A DNA stretch of 64,000 nt. Origin: Streptomyces sp. T12. Lineage in GTDB: Bacteria; Actinomycetota; Actinomycetes; Streptomycetales; Streptomycetaceae. Positions 27,587-35,039 of the stretch are shown piece by piece. The position numbers and the translations under genes were made by a program. Numbering within the stretch: position 1 is the stretch's first letter; each line of letters begins with the position of its first letter. Location: positions 4,836,001-4,900,000 of the forward strand of contig NZ_CP117866.1 in the NCBI RefSeq assembly GCF_028736035.1. The letters run 5' to 3'. A model generated the notes under the pieces. That model did not search any database. It was given only the letters and a program-made list of their open reading frames with translations, and was not told the DNA's origin.

Positions 27587-27665
27587 GCGGACGACAAGAC
27601 TGCCGGTTCGACGACAGTCTCCTGGCCCCCGGAACCCCCGAGGCATACGTAAGAGAGGGACCCTG

Positions 27666-28367
27666 ATGCGGGACGCGTACCACGAGGAACTGGACTCGAT
27701 CGGCGACAGCCTGGTGGAGATGGCCCGGATGGTCGGGTCGGCGATCGGGCGCGCCACGACGGCGATCCTCGACGCCGATCTGAAGCTGGCCGAGAGCGTG
27801 ATCGAGGCCGACCAGAAGGTCGACGACCTCCAGCACGACCTGGAGGCCCGGGCCATAGCGCTGCTGGCGCGCCAGCAGCCGGTGGCGACCGACCTGCGGA
27901 TAGTCGTCACCTCGCTCCGTATGTCGGCGGACCTGGAGCGCTCGGGCGACCTCGCCCAGCACGTCGCGAAGCTCACGCGGCTGCGTTACCCCGCGCGCGC
28001 GATCCCGCAGGACCTGCACGCCACCATCCTGGAGATGGGCCAGCTCGCGCAGCGTCTGATGGCGAAGGCCGCCGAGGTGATCATCACCAAGGACGTCGAT
28101 CTCGCCCTCCAGCTGGAGCAGGACGACGACGCGATGGACCTCCTGCACCGCACGCTCTTCCAGCACCTGATGGACGAGCGCTGGAAGCACGGCATCGAGA
28201 CGGCGGTCGACGTGACGCTGCTCGGCCGCTACTACGAGCGGTACGCCGACCACGCGGTCGCGGTTGCGAAGCGTGTGGTGTACCTGGTGACGGGTGAGCA
28301 CGCGGATGACCTGCAGGCCGACATCCAGCCGGAGATCCAGCCGGTCTCGGGTGCGGAAGGGGCGTAA
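27666..28367 (+). CDS. phoU: phosphate signalling protein PhoU
   Basis: A 233-residue PhoU made of two three-helix bundles, starting MRDAYHEELDSIGDSLVEMA; the two metal-cluster motifs appear as DLERSGDLAQHVAK (ExxxD-like) and YERYADHAVAVAKR. It dampens PhoR signalling and phosphate import. Divergent from phoRP across a 400-base region with a PHO box. Ribosome binding site GAGAGGGA. Confidence 0.93.
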   Translation: MRDAYHEELDSIGDSLVEMARMVGSAIGRATTAILDADLKLAESVIEADQKVDDLQHDLEARAIALLARQQPVATDLRIVVTSLRMSADLERSGDLAQHVAKLTRLRYPARAIPQDLHATILEMGQLAQRLMAKAAEVIITKDVDLALQLEQDDDAMDLLHRTLFQHLMDERWKHGIETAVDVTLLGRYYERYADHAVAVAKRVVYLVTGEHADDLQADIQPEIQPVSGAEGA

Positions 28368-28482
28368 GCCGTAACCCGCTCACCGGGGACTGTTCGGGGC
28401 GTGTGCAAGCCTCTGTGCGCCGTTGATGCGCCCAGTGGGGCGGGCATGGAATGGGCACAGGCACCAGCCTTGAGGAGGGACC

Positions 28483-28656
28483 ATGGCCGAATCCCCCAGC
28501 ACTCCCGGAACCCGCGGCAGCACACCCGACCCCACCCGGGAACGCCCGTCCGAGCAGCCCGCCGACATCAGGAGCCTCCCACTCTTCGGCGCCTGCGGCT
28601 GCGGCTCGGGGTGCGGGTGCGGGTGCCAGTCGGGGAATCCTTGCCAGTGCGGGTGA
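28483..28656 (+). CDS. 57-residue Cys-rich mini-protein (possible metal binder)
   Basis: A short gene with a strong ribosome binding site (GAGGAGGGACC before ATG). The first 36 residues are Pro/Ser/Thr/Arg-rich (MAESPSTPGTRGSTPDPTRE...), the last 21 contain seven Cys in ACGCGSGCGCGCQSGNPCQCG, which resembles a metallothionein-like thiolate cluster. The Gly-Cys coding GGGTGC hexamer continues as a degenerate repeat past the stop codon. It stands between phoU and two DUF4242 (nickel-binding type) genes, which supports, but does not prove, a metal-related role. No signal peptide. Confidence 0.7.
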   Translation: MAESPSTPGTRGSTPDPTRERPSEQPADIRSLPLFGACGCGSGCGCGCQSGNPCQCG

Positions 28657-28874
28657 GCGGGTGAGGGTGCGGGTGCGGGTGCGGATGTAGGTACGGATGT
28701 ACTGCGGCGTACGACGCCGTGGATCTCGTACGACGGTGAAGGGCCCCGGCGTGAATGCCGGGGCCCTTCGTCGTGCTGGTCGTCCCGGACGGGCGCAGCA
28801 TGGAAGGAGAGCGAGAGCAGGCGAGCGCACTCCGAGGACCGGAAGGGTCCGAGGATCGTCAGGAGGTGCGAGGC

Positions 28875-29123
28875 ATGGCTCAGTACATGGACGTACACCA
28901 CAACATGAAGGGCATCACGGCTGACCAGCTCAGGGAGGCCCACAACGCGGACCTCGCCATAGAGAAGGACGAGCGCGTGCACTTCGAGCGGGCGTGGGCC
29001 GACCCCGAGTCCGGCATCGTCTACTGCCTGTCCGAGGCCCCCTCGGCGGAGGCGGTCCAGCGCATCCACGAGCGCGCCGGGCACAAGGCCGACGAGGTCC
29101 ATCCGGTTCCGCTGTCGATCTGA
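28875..29123 (+). CDS. DUF4242 nickel-binding-type small protein (SCO4226-like)
   Basis: An 82-residue ferredoxin-like fold protein starting MAQYMDVHHNMKGITADQL after AGGAGGTGCGAGGC. I recognise it as the close homologue of S. coelicolor SCO4226, reported as a nickel-binding protein; its position next to phoU agrees. The conserved MDVHH, HFERAWADPESG and YCLSEAPSAEAVQRIHERAGH segments are present. Physiological role unclear. Confidence 0.85.
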   Translation: MAQYMDVHHNMKGITADQLREAHNADLAIEKDERVHFERAWADPESGIVYCLSEAPSAEAVQRIHERAGHKADEVHPVPLSI

Positions 29124-29187
29124 GACGCGGGATAGGACGTACGAAGGGGACGTACGAAGGGACGTACGGGAAGGAGGTGCGAGGCCC

Positions 29188-29439
29188 GTGACACGCTTCA
29201 TGGACGTCCACCACGGCCTGCAGGGCATCACGGCCCAACAACTGCAGCAGGGCCACGAGGCCGCCGCCGCGGTCGAGCAGGAAGAAGGAGTCCACTTCGA
29301 ACACGCCTGGGCGGACCCGGAGTCCGGCACGGTGTACTGCCTCAGCGAGGGCCCTTCGGCCGCGGCAGTCCGACGTGCCCACGAACGCGGGGGCGGCGGG
29401 GCGCCGGACGAGATCCATGCCGTACCGCTGACCGTGTGA
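29188..29439 (+). CDS. DUF4242 small protein, second copy
   Basis: An 83-residue paralogue of the preceding gene (MTRFMDVHHGLQGITAQQL, HFEHAWADPESGTVYCLSEG), GTG start after AAGGAGGT. The spacer between the two copies contains a three-fold GACGTACGRAGGG repeat. Tandem duplication is evident. His-rich positions at MDVHH are kept, so metal binding may be too. Confidence 0.83.
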   Translation: MTRFMDVHHGLQGITAQQLQQGHEAAAAVEQEEGVHFEHAWADPESGTVYCLSEGPSAAAVRRAHERGGGGAPDEIHAVPLTV

Positions 29440-29476
29440 GTTCGGCACGACAGAGGACACGGCGGAGGAGGAGTGA

Positions 29477-29513
29477 CGGCCCCCGGCCTGCGGGCGACGC
29501 AGGCCGGGGGCCG
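29477..29513 (+). terminator. rho-independent terminator of the DUF4242 genes
   Basis: A perfect 16-bp GC-rich stem with a 5-base loop 37 bases after the stop. From 29514 to 30010 I see no gene; short open frames there have no ribosome binding site or familiar content. Confidence 0.85.
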
Positions 29514-30010
29514 ACGTGTGGCCTCGGGAGCGCCGCTCTGGGGACGGTCGTCCGGGATGGGTGATTGTTCGGATGGAGCGTGGAATTTCGCTTTTGCTGC
29601 TGTCTGTAGGGGTGGGATCAGGGCATCGCGCCCGCGCTCCGTTCTGCGAGCGGCGAGGCGCGGGTCGTCGGCCGGGTCGGCAGGAGACCAAGACGAGCGA
29701 GAGGACCGCCATGCGCTCGGGGTCTGCGCGTCCCGCCGGGGCTGCCCGAGGGAACTGAGACCTTGGCACGCCCGCTCGCGCCGGGACGGCAGGTGACTGC
29801 GCGCCCCTAGGGGCCTCATGGGCTTCCGGCGACCGGTCCGCATCCCCGCCCGGTACTCCCCCGGCAGCGGGCGCGTGCGCCCACAGGGTCGGCGCAAAAG
29901 GCGCATTGCCGCACCTGTCCGGCGGCAGTAGAAGAGCAATGACCCCAAACGTTGCGGCCGCGGCGTCTCCAGGCATCACAACGCAGCTCCGAGAGGCTGG
30001 GTGATCCAGA

Positions 30011-30943
30011 ATGCCGCACGACCCGCACAACGCCGTATCGAACGAGCCGGAGGACGTGACCGTATCGCTGGCCCCCGAGCAGGAAGCCGTCCTGCAACCG
30101 CCGTCGGAGGGCGCGCAGGGCGAGGTACTGCACGGCACGGGTGAGGGACTGGAGCCGGTCGAAGGCTATCGGCGGCCCGAGGGGTTCCCGCCCGAGGCCT
30201 GGACCGCCCCGACGGTCGCCCTGCCCGACATCGGGGAAGCGTCGTTCGGTCCGCCGCCGTCGGCGCAGAAGACGGTGCACGGCCCCGACGACCGCGTCCA
30301 GATCACCAACACCGCGGTGTACCCGTGGCGGGTGCACTGCTACCTGCTGATCACGGCCCGCGACAACACCCTCTACCAGGGCACCGGCTGGCTCGTAGGA
30401 CCGCACACCGTGGCGACCGCGGGCCACTGCGTCTACATCAAGGGCAGCGGCGTGGCGGGCCGGGACGGCTGGGTGAAGAGCATCCAGGTGATGCCCGGAC
30501 GCAACGGCTCCGTGCTGCCGTACGGCAGTGTCACCTGCACGAGCTTCCGCTCCGTGGTCGGCTGGACCGATGACGGCGACGACAACTTCGACTACGGCGC
30601 CATCGTCACGCCGTCCAACATCGGCTCCACCACCGGCTGGTTCGGCTTCGGCGTCTGGTCCGACTCGGACCTGCTCAAGACCACCGGCAACATCGCCGGC
30701 TATCCGGGCGACAAGCCGCCCGGGACGCTCTGGTACGCGGCCCGCGGCGTCGACTCCGTCACCGCGCGGAAGGTGTACTACGACATCGACACGGCCGGCG
30801 GCCAGAGCGGGAGCTCCGTCTACCGCATCGACAACGGCAACCGCTACGGCTTCGCCATCCACGCCTATGGCGGAGCCCGGGTGAATTCGGGTACCCGGTT
30901 CACCACACCCGTCTACAACAACTACGTGGCCTGGAAAGCGTGA
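30011..30943 (+). CDS. trypsin/V8-like serine protease
   Basis: A 310-residue protein with a chymotrypsin-fold protease domain from about residue 90. The triad is visible: His in VATAGHCVYI (about 138), Asp in DNFDYGAI (about 195) and Ser in DTAGGQSGSSVY (about 265); it most resembles V8/glutamyl endopeptidases. The first 90 residues are acidic and Pro/Glu-rich and could be a propeptide, but no Sec or Tat signal peptide is visible, which is odd for this family. Followed 10 bases later by a small Ig-like protein gene, so probably an operon. Confidence 0.82.
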   Translation: MPHDPHNAVSNEPEDVTVSLAPEQEAVLQPPSEGAQGEVLHGTGEGLEPVEGYRRPEGFPPEAWTAPTVALPDIGEASFGPPPSAQKTVHGPDDRVQITNTAVYPWRVHCYLLITARDNTLYQGTGWLVGPHTVATAGHCVYIKGSGVAGRDGWVKSIQVMPGRNGSVLPYGSVTCTSFRSVVGWTDDGDDNFDYGAIVTPSNIGSTTGWFGFGVWSDSDLLKTTGNIAGYPGDKPPGTLWYAARGVDSVTARKVYYDIDTAGGQSGSSVYRIDNGNRYGFAIHAYGGARVNSGTRFTTPVYNNYVAWKA

Positions 30944-30953
30944 GCGAAGCTCC

Positions 30954-31301
30954 ATGAACGACAGCAGTTCGGCGAGGGCTGCGGGGTCCGCAGGGTCCGC
31001 AGGGTCCGCCAGGGAGATCACCGGCGTCGTCCATGACGCCTCGGGGGTACCCGTGCCCGGCGCCCATGTCCTGTTCACCGACGGGCCCGGGCCCTTGCCG
31101 GACATCGCTGCCGTGACGGACACCGAGGGACGGTTCTCCCTCACCGCCCCGATACCGGGTGATTACGCGCTCCTGTGCCGGGCGGATCCTGCCATGGGGC
31201 CGCCCGGCATGGCCGAGGCGACGGTGCGGGTGGGGGGACCGGGCGATGACGGGGCCGGGGCTCCTGAGGCGGCGGTACGGGTCGAGCTGACGCTCGGCTG
31301 A
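30954..31301 (+). CDS. carboxypeptidase regulatory-like domain protein
   Basis: A 115-residue single-domain protein. After a Ser/Ala/Gly N-terminus, REITGVVHDASGVPVPGAHVLFT ... VTDTEGRFSLTAPIPGDYAL is the beta-sandwich signature of CarboxypepD_reg-like domains, usually attached to secreted enzymes. Here it is a free protein with no signal peptide, 10 bases after the protease gene, so a partner role for the protease is plausible. Confidence 0.7.
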   Translation: MNDSSSARAAGSAGSAGSAREITGVVHDASGVPVPGAHVLFTDGPGPLPDIAAVTDTEGRFSLTAPIPGDYALLCRADPAMGPPGMAEATVRVGGPGDDGAGAPEAAVRVELTLG

Positions 31302-31493
31302 CAACCGTTCCTGGAGGGTCCTTCGGATCTTGCAGGCTTCTTCGGAGGCTCCGTCGGGTGACCCCTCGACAGGCGATCCGCGGGAAACGGACTTACGGTC
31401 GAGCGGTGGGCGCTGCACCAGATGAGGTGCCCTCACGTGCCGGCGCCGCCGCCCGTCGACTTCCCTCACGACACCAACAGGAGACGACCTGCC

Positions 31494-31826
31494 ATGGCCA
31501 CAGCATCTGAAACCCCGGTACTGGACACCCTCGCCGCCATGACGGTCGACTCGGTCGAGCGGTGCGGGCTGGTCCCGGAGACGTTCATGCTCACCCGCAT
31601 CGCCGCCCTCGCCGCTTCGGACGCCCCGCCGATCTCGTACGTCGCCCATATCGACCCTGCCATCCAGGCCGGGATGACTGCGGAGCAGGTGCAGGATGTG
31701 CTTGTTGCCATCGCGCCCGTGGTGGGTACGGCGCGCGTCATGACGGCGGCCGGGAACATCGCCAAGGCGCTTGGCATCACGATTGCGGTCGCGGATGCGC
31801 AGGCCGAGGCACAGGGGCAGGCGTAG
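31494..31826 (+). CDS. carboxymuconolactone decarboxylase-like helical protein
   Basis: A 110-residue helical protein (MATASETPVLDTLAAMTVDS ...) resembling the CMD/AhpD-like family by its DPAIQAGMTAEQVQDVLVAIAPVVG segment. The CxxC/ExxCxxH catalytic residues of AhpD are absent. It is the third gene of the protease group, 190 bases downstream, and is closed by a strong terminator. Function unknown. Confidence 0.65.
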   Translation: MATASETPVLDTLAAMTVDSVERCGLVPETFMLTRIAALAASDAPPISYVAHIDPAIQAGMTAEQVQDVLVAIAPVVGTARVMTAAGNIAKALGITIAVADAQAEAQGQA

Positions 31827-31847
31827 GAACGCCCTCGGGACAGCGAG

Positions 31848-31886
31848 AAGCCCCCTACCTGCAGGAAATCTGCAGGTAGGGGGCTT
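31848..31886 (+). terminator. rho-independent terminator
   Basis: A perfect 17-bp stem (from AAGCCCCCTACCTGCAG) with a 5-base loop, about 20 bases after the stop at 31826. Confidence 0.9.
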
Positions 31887-32403
31887 GTTCACAGGTCGGG
31901 GGGTACGCGCCCGGTTCCGCGAGGCTACGAGGCGCTGAGGGCGGAGCGCCCAGGGGATTTCGTATGCGATGGCGTCCAGGCCGCTCAGCTCGGGAAGCCG
32001 TGATCACGTACTCGGAAAGCCGTGATCATGCACCGGCGCACGGCGGACGCAAACCGCACCCTGACGCCGCCCCACAGCGGACGTCCGCGGAGGCGTTCAC
32101 CTGCGTCCACGTCCACGGGTGCGTCCACGTCCACGGGCGACACGTGGGTTTGGCAGCTAGGCAGCCCTGGGCCGCGCCGCACGCATGGTCGGGGCGGGCT
32201 CCTGCGCATCCTCGATCAGGAAGATCCCGTCTTCTCCGAGATCCGAGGCCTGGAAGGGGTTGGTCGCCGGAGGTGGCGATACTGCGGTGGAACGGCGGGG
32301 TTGCCCTTCCAGGGCGGAGAACAGCGAGGTCTGGTCGATGAGAGGTCTGCCTTTCGTTACAGGCCCCTAGAGGCCTGGCGTGCCGTGACCGGGCACAACG
32401 GTC
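31887..32403. other. intergenic region without a supported gene
   Basis: About 515 bases between convergent genes. It contains a direct repeat of AGCCGTGATCA (near 31998 and 32020) and a tandem GTCCACGTCCACGGGTGC (near 32105-32140). No coding frame has a ribosome binding site. Confidence 0.5.
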
Positions 32404-32625
32404 CTACAGCTTGGTCATCTTGGCGTACGGGCTCAGGATCCGCATCTGAGTCGAGCCGAAATCCACGAGCGCCGCGATTCCGTCCTCGATGCCGATCACC
32501 CGGCCGAGTCCGTACACGTCGTGCGTGACCTTGTCGCCCACGGCGAAGTGCTTGGGAGCCGGTGCGACCGGGGCCTTGAAGGGGCTGGTAGGCAAATGAC
32601 GCTTCGGTACAGCAGGCTTAGTCAT
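32404..32625 (-). CDS. small CarD/TRCF-like domain protein
   Basis: A 73-residue protein, MTKPAVPKRHLPTSPFKAPV..., whose C-terminal half FAVGDKVTHDVYGLGRVIGI and ALVDFGSTQMRILSP has the Tudor-like fold signature of the CarD N-terminal/TRCF RNA polymerase-interaction domain. It could contact RNA polymerase or nucleic acid; no DNA-binding second domain is present. Common in streptomycetes but uncharacterised to my knowledge. Confidence 0.75.
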   Translation of the reverse strand: MTKPAVPKRHLPTSPFKAPVAPAPKHFAVGDKVTHDVYGLGRVIGIEDGIAALVDFGSTQMRILSPYAKMTKL

Positions 32626-32733
32626 TGCCCCTAGTATGCGCCTACGTCCATCCCGTTCGCTGTGGCCGTCCACACAGACAGGACGGCAACATACTCCAGA
32701 CCTCGTCAGGCGACCGGAAACTCGACCGCAGGA

Positions 32734-33423
32734 CTAGCTGAAGGGAACGGCCTCTGTCGGGGCGGTGTGCCAGTTGGTGACGATCGGCTTCTCGACAGTG
32801 ATGGTGCCGACCGGCAGGGACACCGGGTTGGGGTCGTCGTCACCGACGCCGACGATGATGCTGTCCAGTTCCTTGCCACCGTCTCCGTTGGTGGTCTTCG
32901 GGTTCACCCCGGCGTAGGCGGCGGTGCTCCCACTCAGCTTTATCTGCTCGCCGACGGCCTGCTCCGCGGGACCCGCCTGGGTGCCGTCGGATCCGAACGC
33001 CACGGTCGGCAGCGCGGCGGGCAGGTAACAGGTGATCCCCGACTTCGCCTTCGCGATGATCAGGATGTATCCGCCGGCCTGGGTCTCGGACCTGGTGCTC
33101 CAGGAGATGTCGTTGGCCCCGCAGCTCTGCCCGACCGGCTCCCGCTCGCCGTTGCCGGTGTCTGCGCCGGAGCCGGAGCCGGCCGCGTCCCCGGTTCCCT
33201 TGCCCGATGCGTCGGAGCCCTTGTCGGACCCCTGGCCGCTGCCCGCGGTCGACGAGCCTGACGGGGTGGCCGCATCGCCGGCCGGGGTGGCGGACGAAGA
33301 ACCCTGCGCGGCGCCGGCGTCCGTGGCCTTGTCCGTGTCCGTGTCCTGGCACGCGGTCATCAGCATGGCACCGCCCACGATGGCTGCGGAGACGAGGAAG
33401 GCCTTGCGACGGTTGCCGGACAT
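32734..33423 (-). CDS. DUF4232-like lipoprotein
   Basis: A 229-residue lipoprotein: signal MSGNRRKAFLVSAAIVGGAM with lipobox LMTAC (Cys about residue 25), a Ser/Gly/Ala/Thr/Asp-rich linker of about 70 residues, then a beta-rich domain with two Cys (QSCGAND, ITCYLPAAL) and a YAGVNPKTTNGDGGKELDSI segment, as in DUF4232 lipoproteins of streptomycetes. Surface-exposed; function unknown. It is the last chromosomal gene before the integrated element. Confidence 0.8.
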   Translation of the reverse strand: MSGNRRKAFLVSAAIVGGAMLMTACQDTDTDKATDAGAAQGSSSATPAGDAATPSGSSTAGSGQGSDKGSDASGKGTGDAAGSGSGADTGNGEREPVGQSCGANDISWSTRSETQAGGYILIIAKAKSGITCYLPAALPTVAFGSDGTQAGPAEQAVGEQIKLSGSTAAYAGVNPKTTNGDGGKELDSIIVGVGDDDPNPVSLPVGTITVEKPIVTNWHTAPTEAVPFS

Positions 33424-33625
33424 GAAATCCCCTTGGTCATCGGTCGGTTGAGGCCGAAGCGGTTTCGGCTGCTCGGTGCTGCTCGATGACTATGAGGGGG
33501 CTGCGGGACGAAGGGATCCCGGTGCCTTCGTTCCAAGACAGCGTTGTCACAGGCTGGTGACATGATCACGAAGAGTTGCGGGAGCCGGTCGCCGCATTCC
33601 GACGGGGCCCTCGTGCAGAGAGAAA

Positions 33626-33661
33626 CCCCCTACCCGCAGAAAGACCGCAGGTAGGGGGCTT
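33626..33661. terminator. terminator hairpin at the left chromosomal junction
   Basis: A 12-bp stem with one mismatch (CCCCCTACCCGC with GCAGGTAGGGGG). It resembles the hairpin downstream of gpmA at 49035 (GCAGGT, then GGGGGCTT in both) and lies just outside the left direct repeat, consistent with being the original gpmA terminator left behind by the insertion. Confidence 0.65.
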
Positions 33662-33674
33662 GATCAGCTCAGGC

Positions 33675-33692
33675 TACTTCTTCTTGCCCTGG
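33675..33692. repeat. left attachment site (attL) core
   Basis: TACTTCTTCTTGCCCTGG, identical to positions 49087-49104 at the end of gpmA; with one mismatch the match extends to 24 bases. Read on the reverse strand it encodes QGKKK-stop, the gpmA C-terminus. Confidence 0.75.
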
Positions 33693-33833
33693 GTCTTGTC
33701 GGGGATCTTGGTGAGCTGGGTTTTTGCTGGTCAGGGGCGGTGGGGTCGGGCGCCTGGTGGTCGTCGTTGGTCGTCATTGGCCACTGTTTGGCGGCGTCGG
33801 ACGGCCCAGGGACGGCCCAGACAGCCGACCGGC

Positions 33834-34151
33834 TCAGACTTCGCTCATGCGGTACGGCTCAGGCAACGGCGACAACGGCACATTCAGCACGCGTCCCAAC
33901 AGCGCTCGCGCAACAACGTCGCGCTCGCAGTCCGGTTGGCCTGCCCTCATGGAAAGAATCACACGGTGGTCCCGGGTAACCACGGCAGCACCCGTGAAGT
34001 TTGGGTCGGTAATCGAAGACTCATCCAGCGTGACGCCCAGCTCCGAGAGAAGATCGGGCAGAGGGGCGTTGAAAAGGTGTTCAGGACTCAGCACCAACTG
34101 GGCGTAGCCGGTTGGCAGCTTTGACGTCTGCACTTGATCGAACTTCGTCAC
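33834..34151 (-). CDS. hypothetical element-encoded protein
   Basis: A 105-residue protein with GTG start at 34151 and a good GAGGAGA site 7 bases upstream (MTKFDQVQTSKLPTGYAQLVLSP...). No domain recognised. The stretch 33693-33833 before its stop and 34152-34500 after its start have no other gene I can support. Confidence 0.55.
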   Translation of the reverse strand: MTKFDQVQTSKLPTGYAQLVLSPEHLFNAPLPDLLSELGVTLDESSITDPNFTGAAVVTRDHRVILSMRAGQPDCERDVVARALLGRVLNVPLSPLPEPYRMSEV

Positions 34152-34500
34152 GGGCCTATCTCCTCAGCCGGCCGTTGATGGGTCGCCAGAGTGTGCCGCC
34201 ATAGGGCCGGGGCTGGTGCAACGCCACGCTGAACGATCTCCCCGTCACGGTGAGGACCAAATCACCAGTGCGAGGACCAGGCGGAGTACATCAGCTTGGG
34301 AGGCTGCGATCATTTGGAGCCAGTTCTTGCTCTGACCTCGGTGAACGCTTTGAACGGGTCCTTGTTGCCGCTGCCTGCTCTCACCGTGAGTCCCCGCTGT
34401 TCCCCGCTCGATCTGGTGCGCTTGTGGTGCGACCATCGTCAGGGGTTGCAGTGCGCATCAGAGGCCCTCCCATCGCGGCCGGGCTTGCACAGCAAGGGGT

Positions 34501-34668
34501 TCACTTCTTGCGACGCCTGCTCGCCCTCTTCTTGACTTCGGCCTGGCCGCGTTTCGTCCAGACACCTTGATGGAGGTAGCAGCGCGACGTGCCCTTCATC
34601 GTCTTGTTCTGGCAACGACCTCCGGCTCCAGTCGGCCAACCGCACTTCCCTTGCTTCCACTCACCCAC
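34501..34668 (-). CDS. small zinc-finger-like protein
   Basis: About 55 residues from a GTG at 34668 (a TTG at 34695 is the alternative). The sequence GKCGWPTGAGGRCQNKTMKG then SRCYLHQG has the Cx9C...CxxH-type spacing seen in short phage and plasmid proteins with a CG-T-G-C...C-LH zinc knuckle, and ends in a basic RASRRRKK tail. Nucleic acid binding is plausible. No strong ribosome binding site. Confidence 0.5.
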   Translation of the reverse strand: MGEWKQGKCGWPTGAGGRCQNKTMKGTSRCYLHQGVWTKRGQAEVKKRASRRRKK

Positions 34669-35039
34669 CGCCCACCCCCCGGTAGTTCGTCTCAAGGGTC
34701 GGCACCCAGCGTGCGCTACAGGCCAAGGACCGGGGTAGGGCGCATGGCCGGCGGTACGGAAGCTCCACGCGTACGCGAGTCAGTACATCCGGCGCGCGGT
34801 CTCGTGTGCACCCAACTGTGTTGGTGGGGTTCGTGCGCCGGTGCTGCTATCAGTGAGTGCCGTCAGGACAGAGGCTCTCGACCTGGCAATGGAGCTTGAA
34901 CTGCTGGCCGGTATAAGGAGCACCTGCCAGAAGCAGACCATGACTGCACATTTTTTGCTGTCGGGTAGGCGTAACCGCATCATGGTGCATCATGTAAGAG
35001 CGCCGAGATGTTGCGATGCATCAGGAGGGGGATCGTTGG
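34669..35039. other. intergenic region in the element cargo
   Basis: About 370 bases with a drop in GC towards the right. No gene is supported; the promoter of the HEPN-motif gene presumably lies here. Confidence 0.45.

Noticed and set aside
29514..30010. Small open frames (for example about 107 codons starting near 29473)
   Set aside because: No ribosome binding site, Arg/Gly-rich shadow composition, and part of it is the terminator hairpin.
31964..32341. A forward frame of about 125 codons
   Set aside because: Composition driven by simple repeats (GTCCACG units); no start context or domain.
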